Source: Reticulitermes speratus
Taxonomy: Eukaryota; Arthropoda; Insecta; Blattodea; Rhinotermitidae
Length of the DNA: 64,000 bases
Reading direction: 5' to 3'
Assembly (NCBI GenBank): GCA_021186555.1
Contig: JAJKFL010000014.1
Location: forward strand, 34,654,033 to 34,718,032
This document shows positions 11,017 through 26,100 of the stretch, piece after piece; within the stretch, counting starts at the first letter, position 1; every line of letters starts with the position of its first letter. The notes beneath the pieces were generated by a model. That model did not search any database and had not been told where the DNA came from. It was given only the letters and a program-made list of their open reading frames with translations. The position numbers were made by a program, and so were the translations under genes.

Positions 11017-11152
11017 CCTTATCATTCAGCCAGCATGCCACTTTGTAGTAAGCCTCATCTAGCAATGTGATAACAACTGCTAGCAGGATCTTAGGCAAGT
11101 AACTGAGACAGAAGAGGTATCCCCGGTCTGTAATTTGCTGGTCCCACCATTC
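11017..11152 (-). CDS. ANO8: ANO8 exon 9 (last one seen)
   Basis: 136 bases beginning [14 protein letters not shown] and continuing [20 protein letters not shown] then KVACWLNDK. This corresponds to the ANO8 segment around LPK..LALLV...YK.LA.WLND. It ends in phase 1 at a GTGAGT donor. No following exon (expected NYR...YE.HLI.K...FQF) could be recognised in 1-11016. Confidence 0.93.
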
Positions 11153-14100
11153 CTGTCGAAAGAACATTTAAGAAAATATTAAAGCAACACAATTCTGAGT
11201 TTAACAAAATGGTCCTCCAGGACATGATGCCATGTAATGTGGTATATAAGTACCAATACTGTGGAACAGATCTTATCATCATGGCAGAAGGTTCTTCTGC
11301 AATGGAATCTATCAAGCTACAGGGTACTATATCTCAGAACCCCACCCATTGTGACAGCCTCATATTTCACCATGTACAGTAGCAACAAGGAACTGCCACA
11401 CACACCTGCAGCTGCAGTGTGAAGATCATGACAATGAACACCAGCAGGAGGCATAGGATAATGATGGGGACACTGACCAGGTAGCGGAACACATTCCTCT
11501 TCCACGCAGGGTATGTTGGTTCCAGTCGGCCAGTCACTGGACTTACCTCCAGTGTGCCCTGCAACCAGAAACACATTACGTTACATTTACTACTTGCAAG
11601 ACCTGTGTCACCATCACACAGACTAATTAGTTAATGCTGTTCATAAAATAATCAGTTTACTGTGAGTATCATACAAAACACCTAATCACACAGCACAGCA
11701 AAATGCAGATGATCTGAATACTGAAGCAGGTGGTACACACAGTAACCAGCATGTTTTAAAGGTTCCACATCAATACACAATCTTATAAACTTTAAAAAAA
11801 AAGTGTGCATTTAAAGCAAGGCAGACCTTTAATGTACAACCTTAACGAAAGTGACCAAATGAGTGACTGAGTCACACCCAGGTATCATGGTTACTGATTT
11901 TCCGTTGTTACAATAGAGCTCGTTTTGCAAGTGACCACAACTAGGGCTTCCATGGTTATGACAGACCTTGGTTTGTGGGTTATATCACAATGCAGATTTG
12001 AATGGTGAAAGGGTTTCATGTTATAACAAAGCTTGGTTTTCGGTCGGGCGGGATGGGGGAGATAAAATTGACTTACATGACCACCAGTTGGTGGAAATCC
12101 AAAAGGTGGAAAGAACACTTGATTTGCTCTCAATGTCTGACAGGTGGCATTAATCCTCGGTTTGTGAGTAATGTCAAACCTTTGTTAAGGTAAGTGTGTG
12201 AATATTATGGGCCCATTTCGAGTATTCAACTAACCCAATGGAGCAAAGTCCTACTTAAGAAGCCAACAGTCAAAAACTGATCAAGAAATTCCCCCAGCAA
12301 AAAAACCCTAAGGTTAATTACCATCCTCACAACTACCTGCCATTGAACCCTATCCTCAATGAGTCCATAACCCACTTTTTTACTTGTATAGTTTAATATT
12401 ACCCTCTAATCTACATATGAGTCTTCCAAAAAGTTTTATCCCTTTAGGTTTTCAACCAACACTTCTTACGCATTTCTCATCTCTGATGTGTACTATGTGC
12501 CCCATTCATACCATCCTCCATTATTTGATTACTATAACATGTAGATAAATCAAAAAGTAAAGACTATATGCTTTTACTATCCACAAAGAAAGTGAAATGT
12601 ACACAACAGCTCTACTACCGTATATTCGCGAATCTAATCCGCACCCTTTTTAGTTTTAGAGGGCTAAAAAATCAGATGCGGATTAGATTCGCGTGCAGAT
12701 TAGATTTGCGGTCTAGAGCTGGATTTTGGAAAAATGATTGAGCTGCTGTACGTGCCGTAAGAACAATACAATACAATAATCTATTATTTTATTATTTATT
12801 ATTATAATTTATTATTCATCAGACTCGCCGTCATCACTCATAACTGAATCGTTATCCGTGCTCTCCACCCAGTCACTATCATCTTTATCTTCAACATCGT
12901 CCTCCCATACAATGTCATCGCTGCCTTGTGTTTCCGCCATAGTCGAACGTTGCTTTCATCAACTCCAAAAATTGCAGCGGCTTTGCGGTTTCCATTCTCC
13001 TCTGTGCACCGAATAACTTCACGTTTGAACTTTGCCGTATATGAGAGTCATTTAGATTTCAGGCGTCCCTCTCCCATAACTACGGTACACGACAAATTGG
13101 AACAAGCACCTCCCACGTTTCAACAACTAAGGCTAAGCTGGCTTCAGACGAGATTGCGCACGTCTGTTGAGAAAGGCCCCGCCTCTATCGGTATGACTCA
13201 TCGGCCACAGGCATAGCGTCGGATTTTAACGCATTGGTAACATCCAATATTATTCAATCAGTCGCCCCGTGGGCAAGGGGTGGTTGAAGGAAAGGTGTGG
13301 ATTAGAATCGCGAACTAACTTCTTTTCGTTTAAGAAATCGCCAAAACCTGAGTGCGGATTAGATTCGAGAATATACGGTATTTTTCAACACAGTCTCCCA
13401 GCAGTTCCACACACTTTTTGTAGCTGTTCACAAGCTTCCTGATTCCATCGGAGGAGAATGTTTTAGTGTGTTGCTGAATCCATGTATGCACCATTTCTTT
13501 TGCTTCTTCATCGCTGCCAACCCAGCAACCATGCAATGCCTCTTTAAGTGGACCAAAGGCATGAAAGTTGCACAGTGCGAGGTCAGGACTATAAGGTGGA
13601 TGTGACAGAAACTTGAACTTGAGGTTTCGAATTATCTGTATTGTTACAGCCACAATATGGTGGGCGAGCATTGTCGTGGTACAGGAGAATAGTTCTTGAC
13701 AGCAGTCCTCTTCTTTTGTTGTGAACTGCAGGTTTTAATTTGTCTGATGTCTAGCATCTCAGCAACTTCAGACACAGTAATCCATCAGTCTTCTCGAATG
13801 AGAGCATCAGCACACTTGATGTGGTCTTGGGTGTGTGACACTGACAGGCAGCCCGATCAAGCTTCATCAGACATGCCTGTTCTTCCAAATTTAAATGTTT
13901 CTCTGACTCATACAGCTAGCACTACCATACTGTGCTATGATTCTTTGGTGAATATCAGTGGGTCTGACCCCTTCTGTCCAAAGAAAACTTATCACAGCAT
14001 GTTGTTCAAGGATGGTGCAATCAGAAAGCCGAGCATCCATGTTTACACAGACACCGCTTCAGCCAGAATGACAATGGAGTGCTGTGCGATTCAAGTTCAA

Positions 14101-17100
14101 ACCTGTCAGCATCCAGTTATAATCAACTACAATCGGTCGGTTGCTACTGCTTTTGGTACTCGCTTAATTCACAAACTGCCTTTACTTTTTGATTTACTCT
14201 CGTAACATATGGCAAACAGTACAAATCATGAAGCTCCTTATTATGCAGTTTCCTACAGTCTCCTCTACTTCTCCCTCTCAGGTCCAAATACTCTACTCAG
14301 CATCCTGTTCACAAATTCCGTCAATGCACGTTCTTCTCTTAATATGAGAAGCCAAGTTCTACACCTACACAAAACAAGAGGTAAAACTATTAATTTGTGT
14401 TGTCTGAATCATGTGTTAGAAAAGAGAAAAAGACAAAAGCTTCTCAACTGAGTAACATCAGTCATTCACTGCATTCAATCTGCCTGCAATGTAGAAAACT
14501 CGCACATAATTTAATAACAAAATTCCTTGGAAAGTGACTAATGAGAAAAGCAAAGGTATATTTATGGAAATAATATATCACTGGATCATTTTCAGTAATG
14601 TGATTAGAGTAGACTGCCTCAGAACCTGCCCAGATGTAATGGATGTGTTTATAGGCACAGTAGAGTCACATTGGGGCGGGCACAGCAGGGACCCTTGCAC
14701 CTCAACCATTCCCAATTTTATGTGCAACTCTTTGCTTAAGTATTCAGCAGCCCCGCACTTTCAACAAAGTGAGGGATCTCGCTGACGGAGATTGGCAGTC
14801 ACCTGGTTTCAAGAAATGATGGCTCAGATGTCTAAATCTTAATACTGCCAGTGCCTCAGCCACAAAGAACATGTGAGGCCATTACAGATGCCTGTTTGCA
14901 TCTATCACACCTGCAACTATTTACCAGCCCCAGTTTAAACACATCTCCTTTTAAATAACAGTGTCCTGTTAGCAACCCTGTCATTATTCTTAGGTGGTTT
15001 CTGCTCAAGTTGAGTAACTCCCCAGCTCTTTTAGCAGAGGGTCTTTGAGGAAAGCCCTTAGCCTACCCTTGTCCACGAACGGACTGCCAATACTCCTCAT
15101 GTTTCCTGCTCATCGAGCCCCTGATCACTTCCCCAGCAAGCTTTGCCGACATGCCAAGGGCAGGCTCAGGTCCTATAAGTGGATGTGAGGAGCCTTGCCT
15201 GGATAATTGATCACCTTTCTCATTTCCATCAATCCCCATGTGTTCTGACACCCATACAAGTTGGACCCTGTTATGTCTTGCCAGTTCCACCTGGGATTGA
15301 TGGCAGTCCCAGACTAATTTAGAATTTACCTAGAAATTGTCAAGGGCCTTAATGGCTACCTGTGTAGCTGTTTAAAGGCAAATCAACTGTGTTGATTTTT
15401 CATGAGGTACCAAACTTTAACACTTACACAATACATGTAGAAGCATGGTACTACTGCCAGTTGTACTTACTGTGAATAGTGGACGAGGTTCCACCAGCAG
15501 TTCATCCCGCTGGTCCAGTGTTCCCCAGCGATATGCCAACTCTGCACTATACCTCTTCCAAGCCTCCACATATATACAGGCCCATAACACATTGAAAAAT
15601 GAGAAGAGAACAAAACCAACATCTTCTGTTGCCTGGTCTCTGCCACAGAACCCAACCTACACAAACATAACACCAAGGTATGCTATGTAATGTAAACCTT
15701 GGAAACGTTTCTTACAAACTGCGCACAGTGTGCCCACAAAGAAGGTGCACACATATAGATAACTGTGCCTGTCTTACGTTGCTCCCATCAGACCCACAAA
15801 ATGTTTAATGGCCACTCTCTGAAGCACAGAAATCAATTTAGTGATCAAGTACACTTTTACCTCTGATTCACAAACATATGCCAAATGGGACCACAATCTG
15901 ATTCCATAACAAGCATAGTAGTAACAATGTGAAGCCCAAACAAGGAGCTTTCTGAATCAAACTATGGAGTACGAACTAAAATAAATTTGGGCAATATGTT
16001 GTCTGTTTAGCATCATTCTGGTCTCTGTCCAAGTAGGCAAGGTTGCAGAAGCCATTTCTCTTGCAGGGATATCCACAGAGTATGTTCTCTGATGGCGTGA
16101 TCACAAGTAATGATTTGCAGAACAGGGCTGCAGTTTAACGTAGGCTTTGAAACATGGGTGGTGACAGGACTAATATTCTTCACCTGTCCCAAAGCTGAAG
16201 GTTTCAATCTCTAAGCACATAAATTTGCAAACAGATCTGACCAAAGACTGAAACATGAACCTACTGCATGCATGCATAGTGTCTTACCCCAATACCACCA
16301 CAAATTTGGGTAACATTACATTCCATTACAACTGGTGCTGTTCCTCAAACTGTTACATGTCCATATTCCATATGTTAGCATTCTGTTCCCTCCACATGAG
16401 GTTCTTCTCAGGCTGATGCTGTCCTACAAAACAACTTCAACTAACAACACAGAACAGAGTACTTCTTGTGAAGCCGTCACTTCATAAATTTGTCTTTCAT
16501 GGAATCAAAAAGCTCATTAGTGTGTCCAAAAAGCCTGTCACCTTACCTTATCCTGAACCATACAAATCCAATCCACACACTCGCACCTATTAAGACCATT
16601 GCAATATTACCCTCCTATCTAATCCAAGGTATCCCAAATGTTCGTTCTTCAGGATTCCTTACAAAAGCAGAGTACATAATTTCAAGTTCCTCCATGAATG
16701 CTATATGCACCACCTATAACTGTCTCTTTGCTTTTATCACACTAACAAAACTCAGTAACGACTAAAAATTAAGCATTTTGCTATTTTCCTTGTTACTCCC
16801 TCCATTTAAGTCCAAATATTCTGCTCAGCACCTCAACTTCAAACATCTTCCATCCACATAACAATATAAGCAAAAAGGTACACTTTTTTCATGAGATGTT
16901 TACTTATAATCCCACGTTCTGGTTTAACAACCATCTTCAGCAATAACATCAATATCAAAGGAAGTTTCTCCAGACCATTACATATTAAGCCGAATATAAA
17001 AAGTAAAAGAAATAAAACACAACACATGTCAATATGATTACAGACAAGAAAATAGTTGAAATATCTCTTTAAATAAAGTAATAAAATATTGAATATAAAA

Positions 17101-20100
17101 TACAATAAATATATGTTGATCAGTTTATTATATTTTATACCTCAATATTTTATTACACATGGCTGATACATGATTTGGAGTTTATATAGACCAACAGGTA
17201 AAATGTCTCCCTAACATGCCATGCTGGCACAAGGCAGGGTTACAGGCACAGCTCTACTCATTCCTAACCTTGGTGCCAGATGAAGGTGGGTGGTCAATGC
17301 CATACCCCAGCTGCCTTTGCCCCCCTGGGAAAGAGCCCCAGCACCCTCTGCATGGACCAACAAGACTGCCCCTTAATACAACATGTTCAGTGACACATAC
17401 CATATTTACCCAAATGCAAGATGACCCCTCAAATGAAACATCTGCCCAAAGAAAACATATTTTACTATTAATTTCATACACTTAATACACAAAGCATGTC
17501 AGGTTCTATCTACATTTACATTTCAGTGTCACTCTCTCCATCTTCACAGTCAGTACCTTCATCTTCACACACTCACTGCTAACATTCCCATCCTCTTCAC
17601 TGTCATTTCACAACAAATCATCATCAGTACCGCCCACTGCACTGGATATAAAGCACTTCTTGTGAGTTGCACTGCCATGCCATTATGATCCAATGACAAA
17701 GAGTCACACTGGGCTTCTTGATTCATCCAGCTGGGGTCAAAGCATGATCCTCTGTCAACAGTCACTCACTATACAGCTACTTAGGTGGTCTTCCAACAGT
17801 TTGCTCAAAACACCTAGCACCTGCAGTTGTGAGGTCATCTCACCAGGTATGACCTCAACGTTGTGTTCATCAAACTACCAGTTATTGTGGCTTTTATTTC
17901 TGGTGTTAAATGTCCCTTAAATACATCCAAGACCAGCATCCCCCATTTTCTCAGGAACACCTCTGGCCTTCTATCCCACATCACTAACAACCAAGGCTTC
18001 ATAATTTCACTAGTCATCCAACCTTTTGGTTGGTATTCTGACAATGATTCCTATGTACAGCTGCTCCTTAGGCATTGTTTTGTGATTTAGGAACACGTAT
18101 GGTGGTACAAGCATCTTTTCATAACCCAATGTTTTAATCACCACAGATTTTGCCCCATTGTCATGGACAGTATACTTGGACAGTATATCAAAATATGCTG
18201 GCATTTCATCGGCATTTCCTGTTTGACTCAAAAGGTAATTCTTCTTTTTTCAAAGTCCAATCACATGTCACTTAAAAGCAACAAGCCTCTCCTCAAAGTC
18301 TGCTGGCAATTTCTGGCAAAGCAAAGTTCTTCTATGAAGATATAACCCATTCCTCTGCATGAAATAATGCTGCTTAATGTTGTGTGATTCAGCAAGCCCC
18401 CATGCTTTATACAGTAAAACCCCTATTTAATGAATTGCTGGGGGATTAGAATATATTTCACTAAATCGAGGTTTTCATTAAATGGAGGTTCACATTGTTT
18501 ATATGGAGCTATTGTCGGGACATGAAAAAATCATCACTAAATCCGGGATTTCACTAAATGTGGGAACATTAAATCGGAGTTTTGCTGTATTTTATTATCT
18601 CACAAGTAATCAGAAGTCCAGTTTTTCTCTTCAACCACACAAACTCAACAATTTCCTGTTCTTATTCTTTGAAATGTCCATTCGGGTGGAGTATATGTTT
18701 ATCAGCTTCTGATTTTCAACTTTCTTGCTGCATTGCCATAATTTGTTTTCTTGGCATATTTAAGTTTAAATTTGGCATTATAACTTCACCTGATTCCATT
18801 TGAGATGCAGGTCATGCCTGTCCCTCTTCTCTATATGGCCTGACATCATAATCAAACAGCAAATGACTTACAATGCTCACAAATCAGAACTAATATTGAT
18901 ACAGTTTTTCTCTTTTTAGCAATTCAAGCCTTGGTTTGGCTGAGCACAGTCTGGTTCAGCATGGTCCAGTACAGCACTGACCAACATTAGTACTTCATAC
19001 ACAAAGGACCTCACACATTTAAGCAAGAAATTTAAGGAAAAAACCTTGTCTTGCATTTTAGTAAATACTGCATACAATTGATACATGCCTTGCAGTGGAA
19101 AATGCCTTCTGTAATCAAGGCCACTATTAAAACAAATGGACATAATTTAATAATATACGTAGTTTTTACAGTTAAAAGGCAGATACATTTCAGTTTGATG
19201 TGAAATGCACTTAATCCAACTGATGATTAACCGCCTTGGATTTGAAACACATGGTGTCTATAATTACACCACATGGTACATGTTGTCCCTGTGAGAAACA
19301 TTAGAATTGATCCACCCTCAATCCACACTTTCCCTTTGCTGTGAAAGAACATGTTCCACACCCACACAAAATAAAGGTAAAAAGTATACTTTTGTTGATA
19401 TCATCTTTAAGCTCTTTGGCATGGGAACACAAAAAGACTAATCTGAACTGTAGCAAGCTCGGATCTCACTGTACATATGAAAAGGAACAAAATATTAGTA
19501 TGTGTAACAACGCAGCAAAGGCTTCGTGATGCCCATAACTCAGTAACACAGAATTGTATACAATCTGCAGTATGTTGCATGCTTAAATCTGATTATATTA
19601 CACACAGCTTGAAGTACTGACTACAAATTCAACGCCCTGCAGCAGGCTGCTAGTCAAATGACAACAATATAGGTTATATTTCTGACTTTACTTTTTAAGT
19701 TAAATTGTCAAATAGAAATTATCATCAACATTAGACAAAAGAAATGTGAATCTGACTCCTCAGTATCTCACACTGGTGGTGCATTCATACTGAAAACTTA
19801 GAATAATGCACCTACATCTTGAGAACTGCAGTACATCAGTGGTGCATTCATACTGAAAACTTAGAATAATGCACCTACTGCCATACCTTTGCCATGTCTG
19901 TCTGTATTATGTAACAACTTGACAACTGCAGTATCTTACATCAGTGGTGCATTCATACTGAAAATTTTGAATAATGCACCTACTGCCATAGCCTTGCCAT
20001 GTCTACCCTTATTTATGTAACAAATTGACAAGTGCAGTACCTTACAGCAGTGGTGCATTCACACTAAAAACTTCGATTAATGCACCTACTGCCATAAATT

Positions 20101-23100
20101 TGCCACATCCACCTGTATTTATGTAACAACTTAACAAATGCAGTATCTGATGTCAGTGCATTCACACTGAAAACTTAGAATGCACCTACTGCCATACCCT
20201 TGCCATGTCTGTATTTATGTAACAACTTGATAAATGCAGTATCTTACATCAGTGGTACATTCATACTGACAACTTAGAATACTGCACCTACCGCCATACC
20301 TCTTCCATGTCTGTCTGTATGTATGTAACAATTTGAGAACTGCAGTATCTTACATCAGTGGTGCATTTACACTGACAGCTCATAATAATGCACCTACTGC
20401 CATAGCTTTGCCATGTCACATCTGTATTTATGTAACAACCTGAGAACTGCTAAGTAGATTTCATTAAACCCTGTACTAGTGAGTTCTACTAAAAATCTGT
20501 CAATACATTCCACTTTTGGGTAAAATCTGACAAGAATAATGGACACTTCTTTAAACAAGAGCTGCAAATAATACTAAAACATACAACACATGCCCAATTC
20601 AGTTTCCCATGGATCTTGAGAACATGTGCTAGGACAGTTACACTTCATGTACAATTCCAGACTTGTTAACTGTGGATTACACACATCAATTAAAATTAAA
20701 TATGTAACTTTAAAAATACCTATCATACTTCCACCCTTGTATTATTAGATAATTTTTGGTGATTGTAAACTTAACATTCAACTTCATCCAAATTTAAGCA
20801 TCTGTTACCTTTGGCTTTCAGCCAGTATGAGGTTCTGACTCTCATGCAGATAAGACTGTTCTAATCCAAACTGGTTTGGCTTTGTCCTGACATAAAACAA
20901 CACTTACTGTCATTTTAACCCCACACTTCACTCTACACAGATAAAACAACTACACAATGAAAGGCACTAGATAAGTTTTTTCACACAAAGGTCCTGTGCA
21001 CAAGTTTCAAAATGCATAAAAAGCCTCTTGATGATTTCTCTTTCTCTGCAGTTTCTGTCTACAAACAAACTCTGTAAAGTCCTTTCCTCATAATCTGTGA
21101 GTTGCAAATGTTATTACCAATTCACAGGCTGCTTACTGCATTAAACTTTATCATCCATTTATCACACAACTGAGACAGCATATGTGCATGTCCAGCACAT
21201 CTGTTTAGTGCAAACTATTATGGCCTAATTAAAATCTCTGGCCATTAACACCACTGTATCAACATGTTTAAAACTCCAAATCCCAAACAAAAGACTGTAC
21301 TACTGAACTATGTATAAACAACTGAAATTGACAAAGAAAATACAAAGTTTGGTGAAGAAGCTTCTTGGAAAGTGCCACATAGAGGGCCAAGAAGCTGGAG
21401 GGGTTAATAAACACCATTAAAATAGGGGGGGAAAAAAACACTGCAACATCATGAGCACAGCAAGTGATTTGGCTGCAATCACTGTATAACTTGCCAAAAT
21501 GATGACGAACCATTTGTAGTCGACACCAAACTGCAACAGGTGCAAGAGTGATTGAAGGTCATGTTCACTCCTATTTTTTTGTTTTAAGGTTTGAATTCCA
21601 TTACTCAGCAACGAGACATGAAAGAAAGTTTCTATAATGAAATTCCTCATAAAAAACATCCAGAAGAATGATTGGAGGTTTGTTCCAAGATATCCTAAAG
21701 AATAAGTTTCCACTAGTTGTGTGCATCAAAGCTTGTCCAGAAGTGGTTGACTAAAAGTTTGATTTGTGACACACAATTCATGAACATGTGTTAAGTGAAG
21801 ACAAAGTTCAGGCAATTTAGGAGGCATGGTTAGGAATCAATCTTTAGAAATCTGCAAGACATATGTTACAGCAAATTGGTGTTTCAGTGGAATCTGTGTT
21901 CAACCAAAAAGATTACTTAAACATCTCAAATATAAAATAAGAAAATAACACTATAAAATAGTGGTTTTACCTTCACTGTCATCTCAGTAAACAAAATGCA
22001 TAAAAATGGAGCTACAAAAATCCTCATACCACTGAGTGCCATTACACAGTGCAACAGTATAGAAGAGGTGTGCAGTTAAGTACATGCTGAATCATTGGCC
22101 TATTTTTTCCAGCAAACTGTGAATTCAAATTGGTACGTCAGTAAGGCACTGAATCCCTTCTTCAACCAACTGAGATACAAAGAAAGACAGTACAGACATT
22201 TTCAGCAAGATAATCATATTGCAGACACTACTGACATGTCCACAGCTGCTATATGTGGTAACGTATTTGAAAACAGAATAATCAGCAAAGGACTCAGGAC
22301 TGCTGACACATCCACAGCTGTGATATGTGGTGTGGCATTTGAAAACAGAATAATCAGCAAAGGACTCGGGACTGCTGACACATCCACAGCTGCGATATGT
22401 GGTGCGGCATTTGAAAACAGAATAATCAGCAAAGGACTCTGGACTCCTGGATCTCTTGATATTTCTGTCACTCTTCTCCCTATGGGAAAATCACGCAAGA
22501 ATAATCCTTGTGCTCCCAAAGTTCTCCAGAATAAAATAACTTTGTAACTGCTTCAGTTCTCAAAGATGAACTTAATGAGTTGCAGAACTTATTTACATGA
22601 TACAAGGCATGCTTGAAGGCACAAGAGTGATGTTTGCTATTATTATAAAAACACAGTATGTTCCTACAATTCTTTTACAGTCACCAGTTATGAAGACCCA
22701 TGTGAGGAGACAGTCAACACCACTGGTAGAGAAATGCCCTGCACTGTTGCCTCTACGATCATGCAGGAAATTTGCTGTGCTATCACAAACAACACATTCT
22801 CATCTAACATCCTGTATTAATATACTATAATCAAAATAAAATGACAACACTGCTGTTCATAAATAATATATGAAGAATATATAATGGTCAAAACGCAGCA
22901 TTAGAAACTTTCAATGCAGTTAAATTAAGTTTACTACACATGCTTTGGCAATATACATTTGCCGTCTTTAGGGTTCTCACTTGAAGCAAGGAAGCCACTG
23001 ACGGTAAGCAAACAATTACTGTCAGACATTTAAAATATATAAATGAACAAGTGAGGTAGTTTCTTCATTTTCATTTACACATACCACTCACATGCTTCTA

Positions 23101-26100
23101 ATTAAATAATGCTATCTTGTATGTTGGTCATGGAAACTACTCTTACTTCATGTTTATACATATAAGTTTGTACATATAACTTCAAATGTATTAATGTTTA
23201 AAATATTATAAAACTATTTAATAAACTTGCATCTGTATTGTGGACTTAAAAGTTGTTCTTATCCTTTTACTTTCAAGTTTCATGTTAGCACAATGTCATC
23301 TGGTGTCTGCCCTGTACAGACATTATGTATAACTGTATGATGTATAAAAGAGGATCACAGTGAAAAAAGCACAGTACAACATCGCAAAAATTTCATTTGA
23401 AATTTTAATAAGCTTTATACTAATGCTTTACAGAATGCACCGAATGTGAAATTTGCAACTGCATCAACATTTCATTTTTCTTTGACCACAGAAATGTAAA
23501 CCTGACTGGAAGGTAAGAAATAATATTTGTGAGACAGAAACAATGCACAGTCTTCATGGCATGCACTGAGATAGTCTGTCGCTTACCCAGAAAATAAAAC
23601 CAACCACAGCAGGCACAATCAGAGCTGTGGTGTAGTGGCCGAGCCAGGCAAAATACATGGTTATCTTCACCCCAAAGTAATCACAGATTGCATCTACAAT
23701 CACACAAGAGAATTAGAGTTACCACAACAAACACAAACAACACATGTGGCCCACAATAAAGTTTTGTACAATAACCTTGATGGTCCAGGAATATAGCACC
23801 TACAACTCCCCCCCCCCCCTCCTCCAACCTAGGGCATAGGAAATTTCATTTTCACTCAGGATAATGGTTTTAACATTATTCATACCATGCAATGAGATAT
23901 AATTCATTTTATAAAACCAACACCTTGCACATAGAAATACATATACCTATTTCAGGGGCCGACTACCATCACCAGGGAGCCAGACCAATATTTAAAACCT
24001 AGTGAATTATGATACCGTTTGTAGTGTTAAAGTATCTAGTATGATAATGAAATCACAGATTTATTAAAATATAGATACAAAAATACAGAAAGATATGGTG
24101 TTTATGGTATACTCAATATTAATACACTATTATATATTTCATAGTGCCTCGTTAGCATCTTTTCTAATCCTAATCTTTTAGCATATTTAAGATAACATGC
24201 ATGTTGATGTGCTGCTGTCCAAGTCATGTTCATATGATGCAGATATGTAGCACAATGGCAAGCATATAGTATAAAATTCCAACTACAGTAAAACCAGGAT
24301 GCATCGTTTTTTAGGGGGATGGAAAACAAAAGCGATATATAGGGGAAAATGATAGTACTGGGAAACAATTAAAAAATATAGATAAGAACAATTTTAATGA
24401 TTATTATTTCTTCTTGCTGAAAAAATCTTTGATTGACATCTGTTTTGTGCAAACTTTACACCTCAATTCAAAGTACGATTCTTTCACAATCACTGTCCCT
24501 CGTGCTGTGCACATAAAAGAAAGATTTTACTTTCATCAGCGCTTCATGCGTCTCAGCAAAGATCGGCACAATTTCGGGTTCGCCATCTTCTTCTCCTCCT
24601 TCTTCTTCCCCCTCCACACTCCCGGACGCCACGAGGCTCTCGCATAGCTCCTGCACTGTTTCTACACCACTCATTGCCACATGACTGTCCACAGAGATGT
24701 AGTCCTCAAATTTATCTTTGTTCATGCCACTGAACTTTTTCCAGTCTTAGCGGATGGAAATCGTCGTTATCGTTGGTCAATACATCACTATCGCCTGAAG
24801 ATTGTTCCTGCACGTAACCAGCTTTCCGAAAACAATTTTCAATTGTCTGCTGGGTTACTTGTTGCAAGGCTGCCACAGTGTATTGCAAAGCTTCCAACAC
24901 GTTTCTCTTCTTTTTCGTATCTTTGCTGCATCCATTAAACAAACAGCTGTTTGCACGAGGCATTTTCTATAAAGCTGCTTATAACACTTTATTACCCCTA
25001 AATCAAGGGACTAGAGCACACTTGTACAATTTGCCAGGTACCGTATGACTTTTACATTTCTTAGAAACGATGTACACTTTGGATGTGCGGCACAATTGTC
25101 CACATAGAGGAGAACGTTCCTGTTTCGCGCACCCATACTTGCATCTAATAAACGCAGAAATGAAGGAAAAATGTCTGTGGTGATCCATGCTTTATTGTTC
25201 GCGTGGTATTTGGCGGGTAATTTTTTTATATTCTTGAAACATCGCAGTTTCGGAGAACCAAAACCAAAATGATAGAAATTAAGGCCATTTTCTCATTCTG
25301 GTATTTGGTTCAACAGTCAGCAGGCAAGTCAGATGGCAGTAAGAAAGCAATACACGCGCGCACAATGCACTAAATCATTGTTTAAAATTTAAAAAAAAAA
25401 AAAACTATCCATGTGGGAATATGTTGGTCAAGACCGTGATTTTTCAATGATCGATGTGATAAAACAACAGTTCAAGGACCGATGGAGGCAGGAAAAAATA
25501 GTGTTATTTATATGGGGCTAGTTCCTGGACCAAATAAGGCAGACAATATATGCGGGAAAACGAAGAAGGTAATGGGAACGATGCAACGAGGTTCCACTGT
25601 ATTTGATGAATTGTTGCACATTGCTTAATGGCATACAAACATCTATTGCACGCAAGACAGTATGGATCTTGTGCGAATATTTAAGTATACTGTAAGATAT
25701 ACTCTTCATAGTTATATATAACTTGATATCAACATAAAATAAGGTGAGTAGATATACATACCCTATGTTGTACTCTGTTTTGGCGTATGATGCCAGGGTT
25801 AATTTACTACTGATGCTATTATACTCATACATGTACTTGTGTGAATGCTGTCTGTGAGTCTAGGTATCACCAAAGATTTATTAAAATATAATGGAACTGA
25901 CCCTAACTTGACACAACAAAGCATAAAGTTATTTTGTACAATGCTTAATTAAAATTATTTTCAATATGACAACTTCTATAAACCTTATAATGGTATAGCC
26001 ATGTAATCTCCCATTTCAGGCATAATGGCGGAAATATTCTTACAGTATTATGATGGTTAACTGGTTAAGCATTGGATTGAAACTAAAACAAACAGCTATT

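Noticed and set aside
17200-17390. GC-richer segment resembling a SINE body
   Set aside because: No A/B box pair, tail or second copy could be identified in the window.
22095-22547. Candidate novel protein with three 24-residue repeats
   Set aside because: Flanking residues match a Tc1/mariner transposase, so the repeats are a duplication inside a dead transposon.
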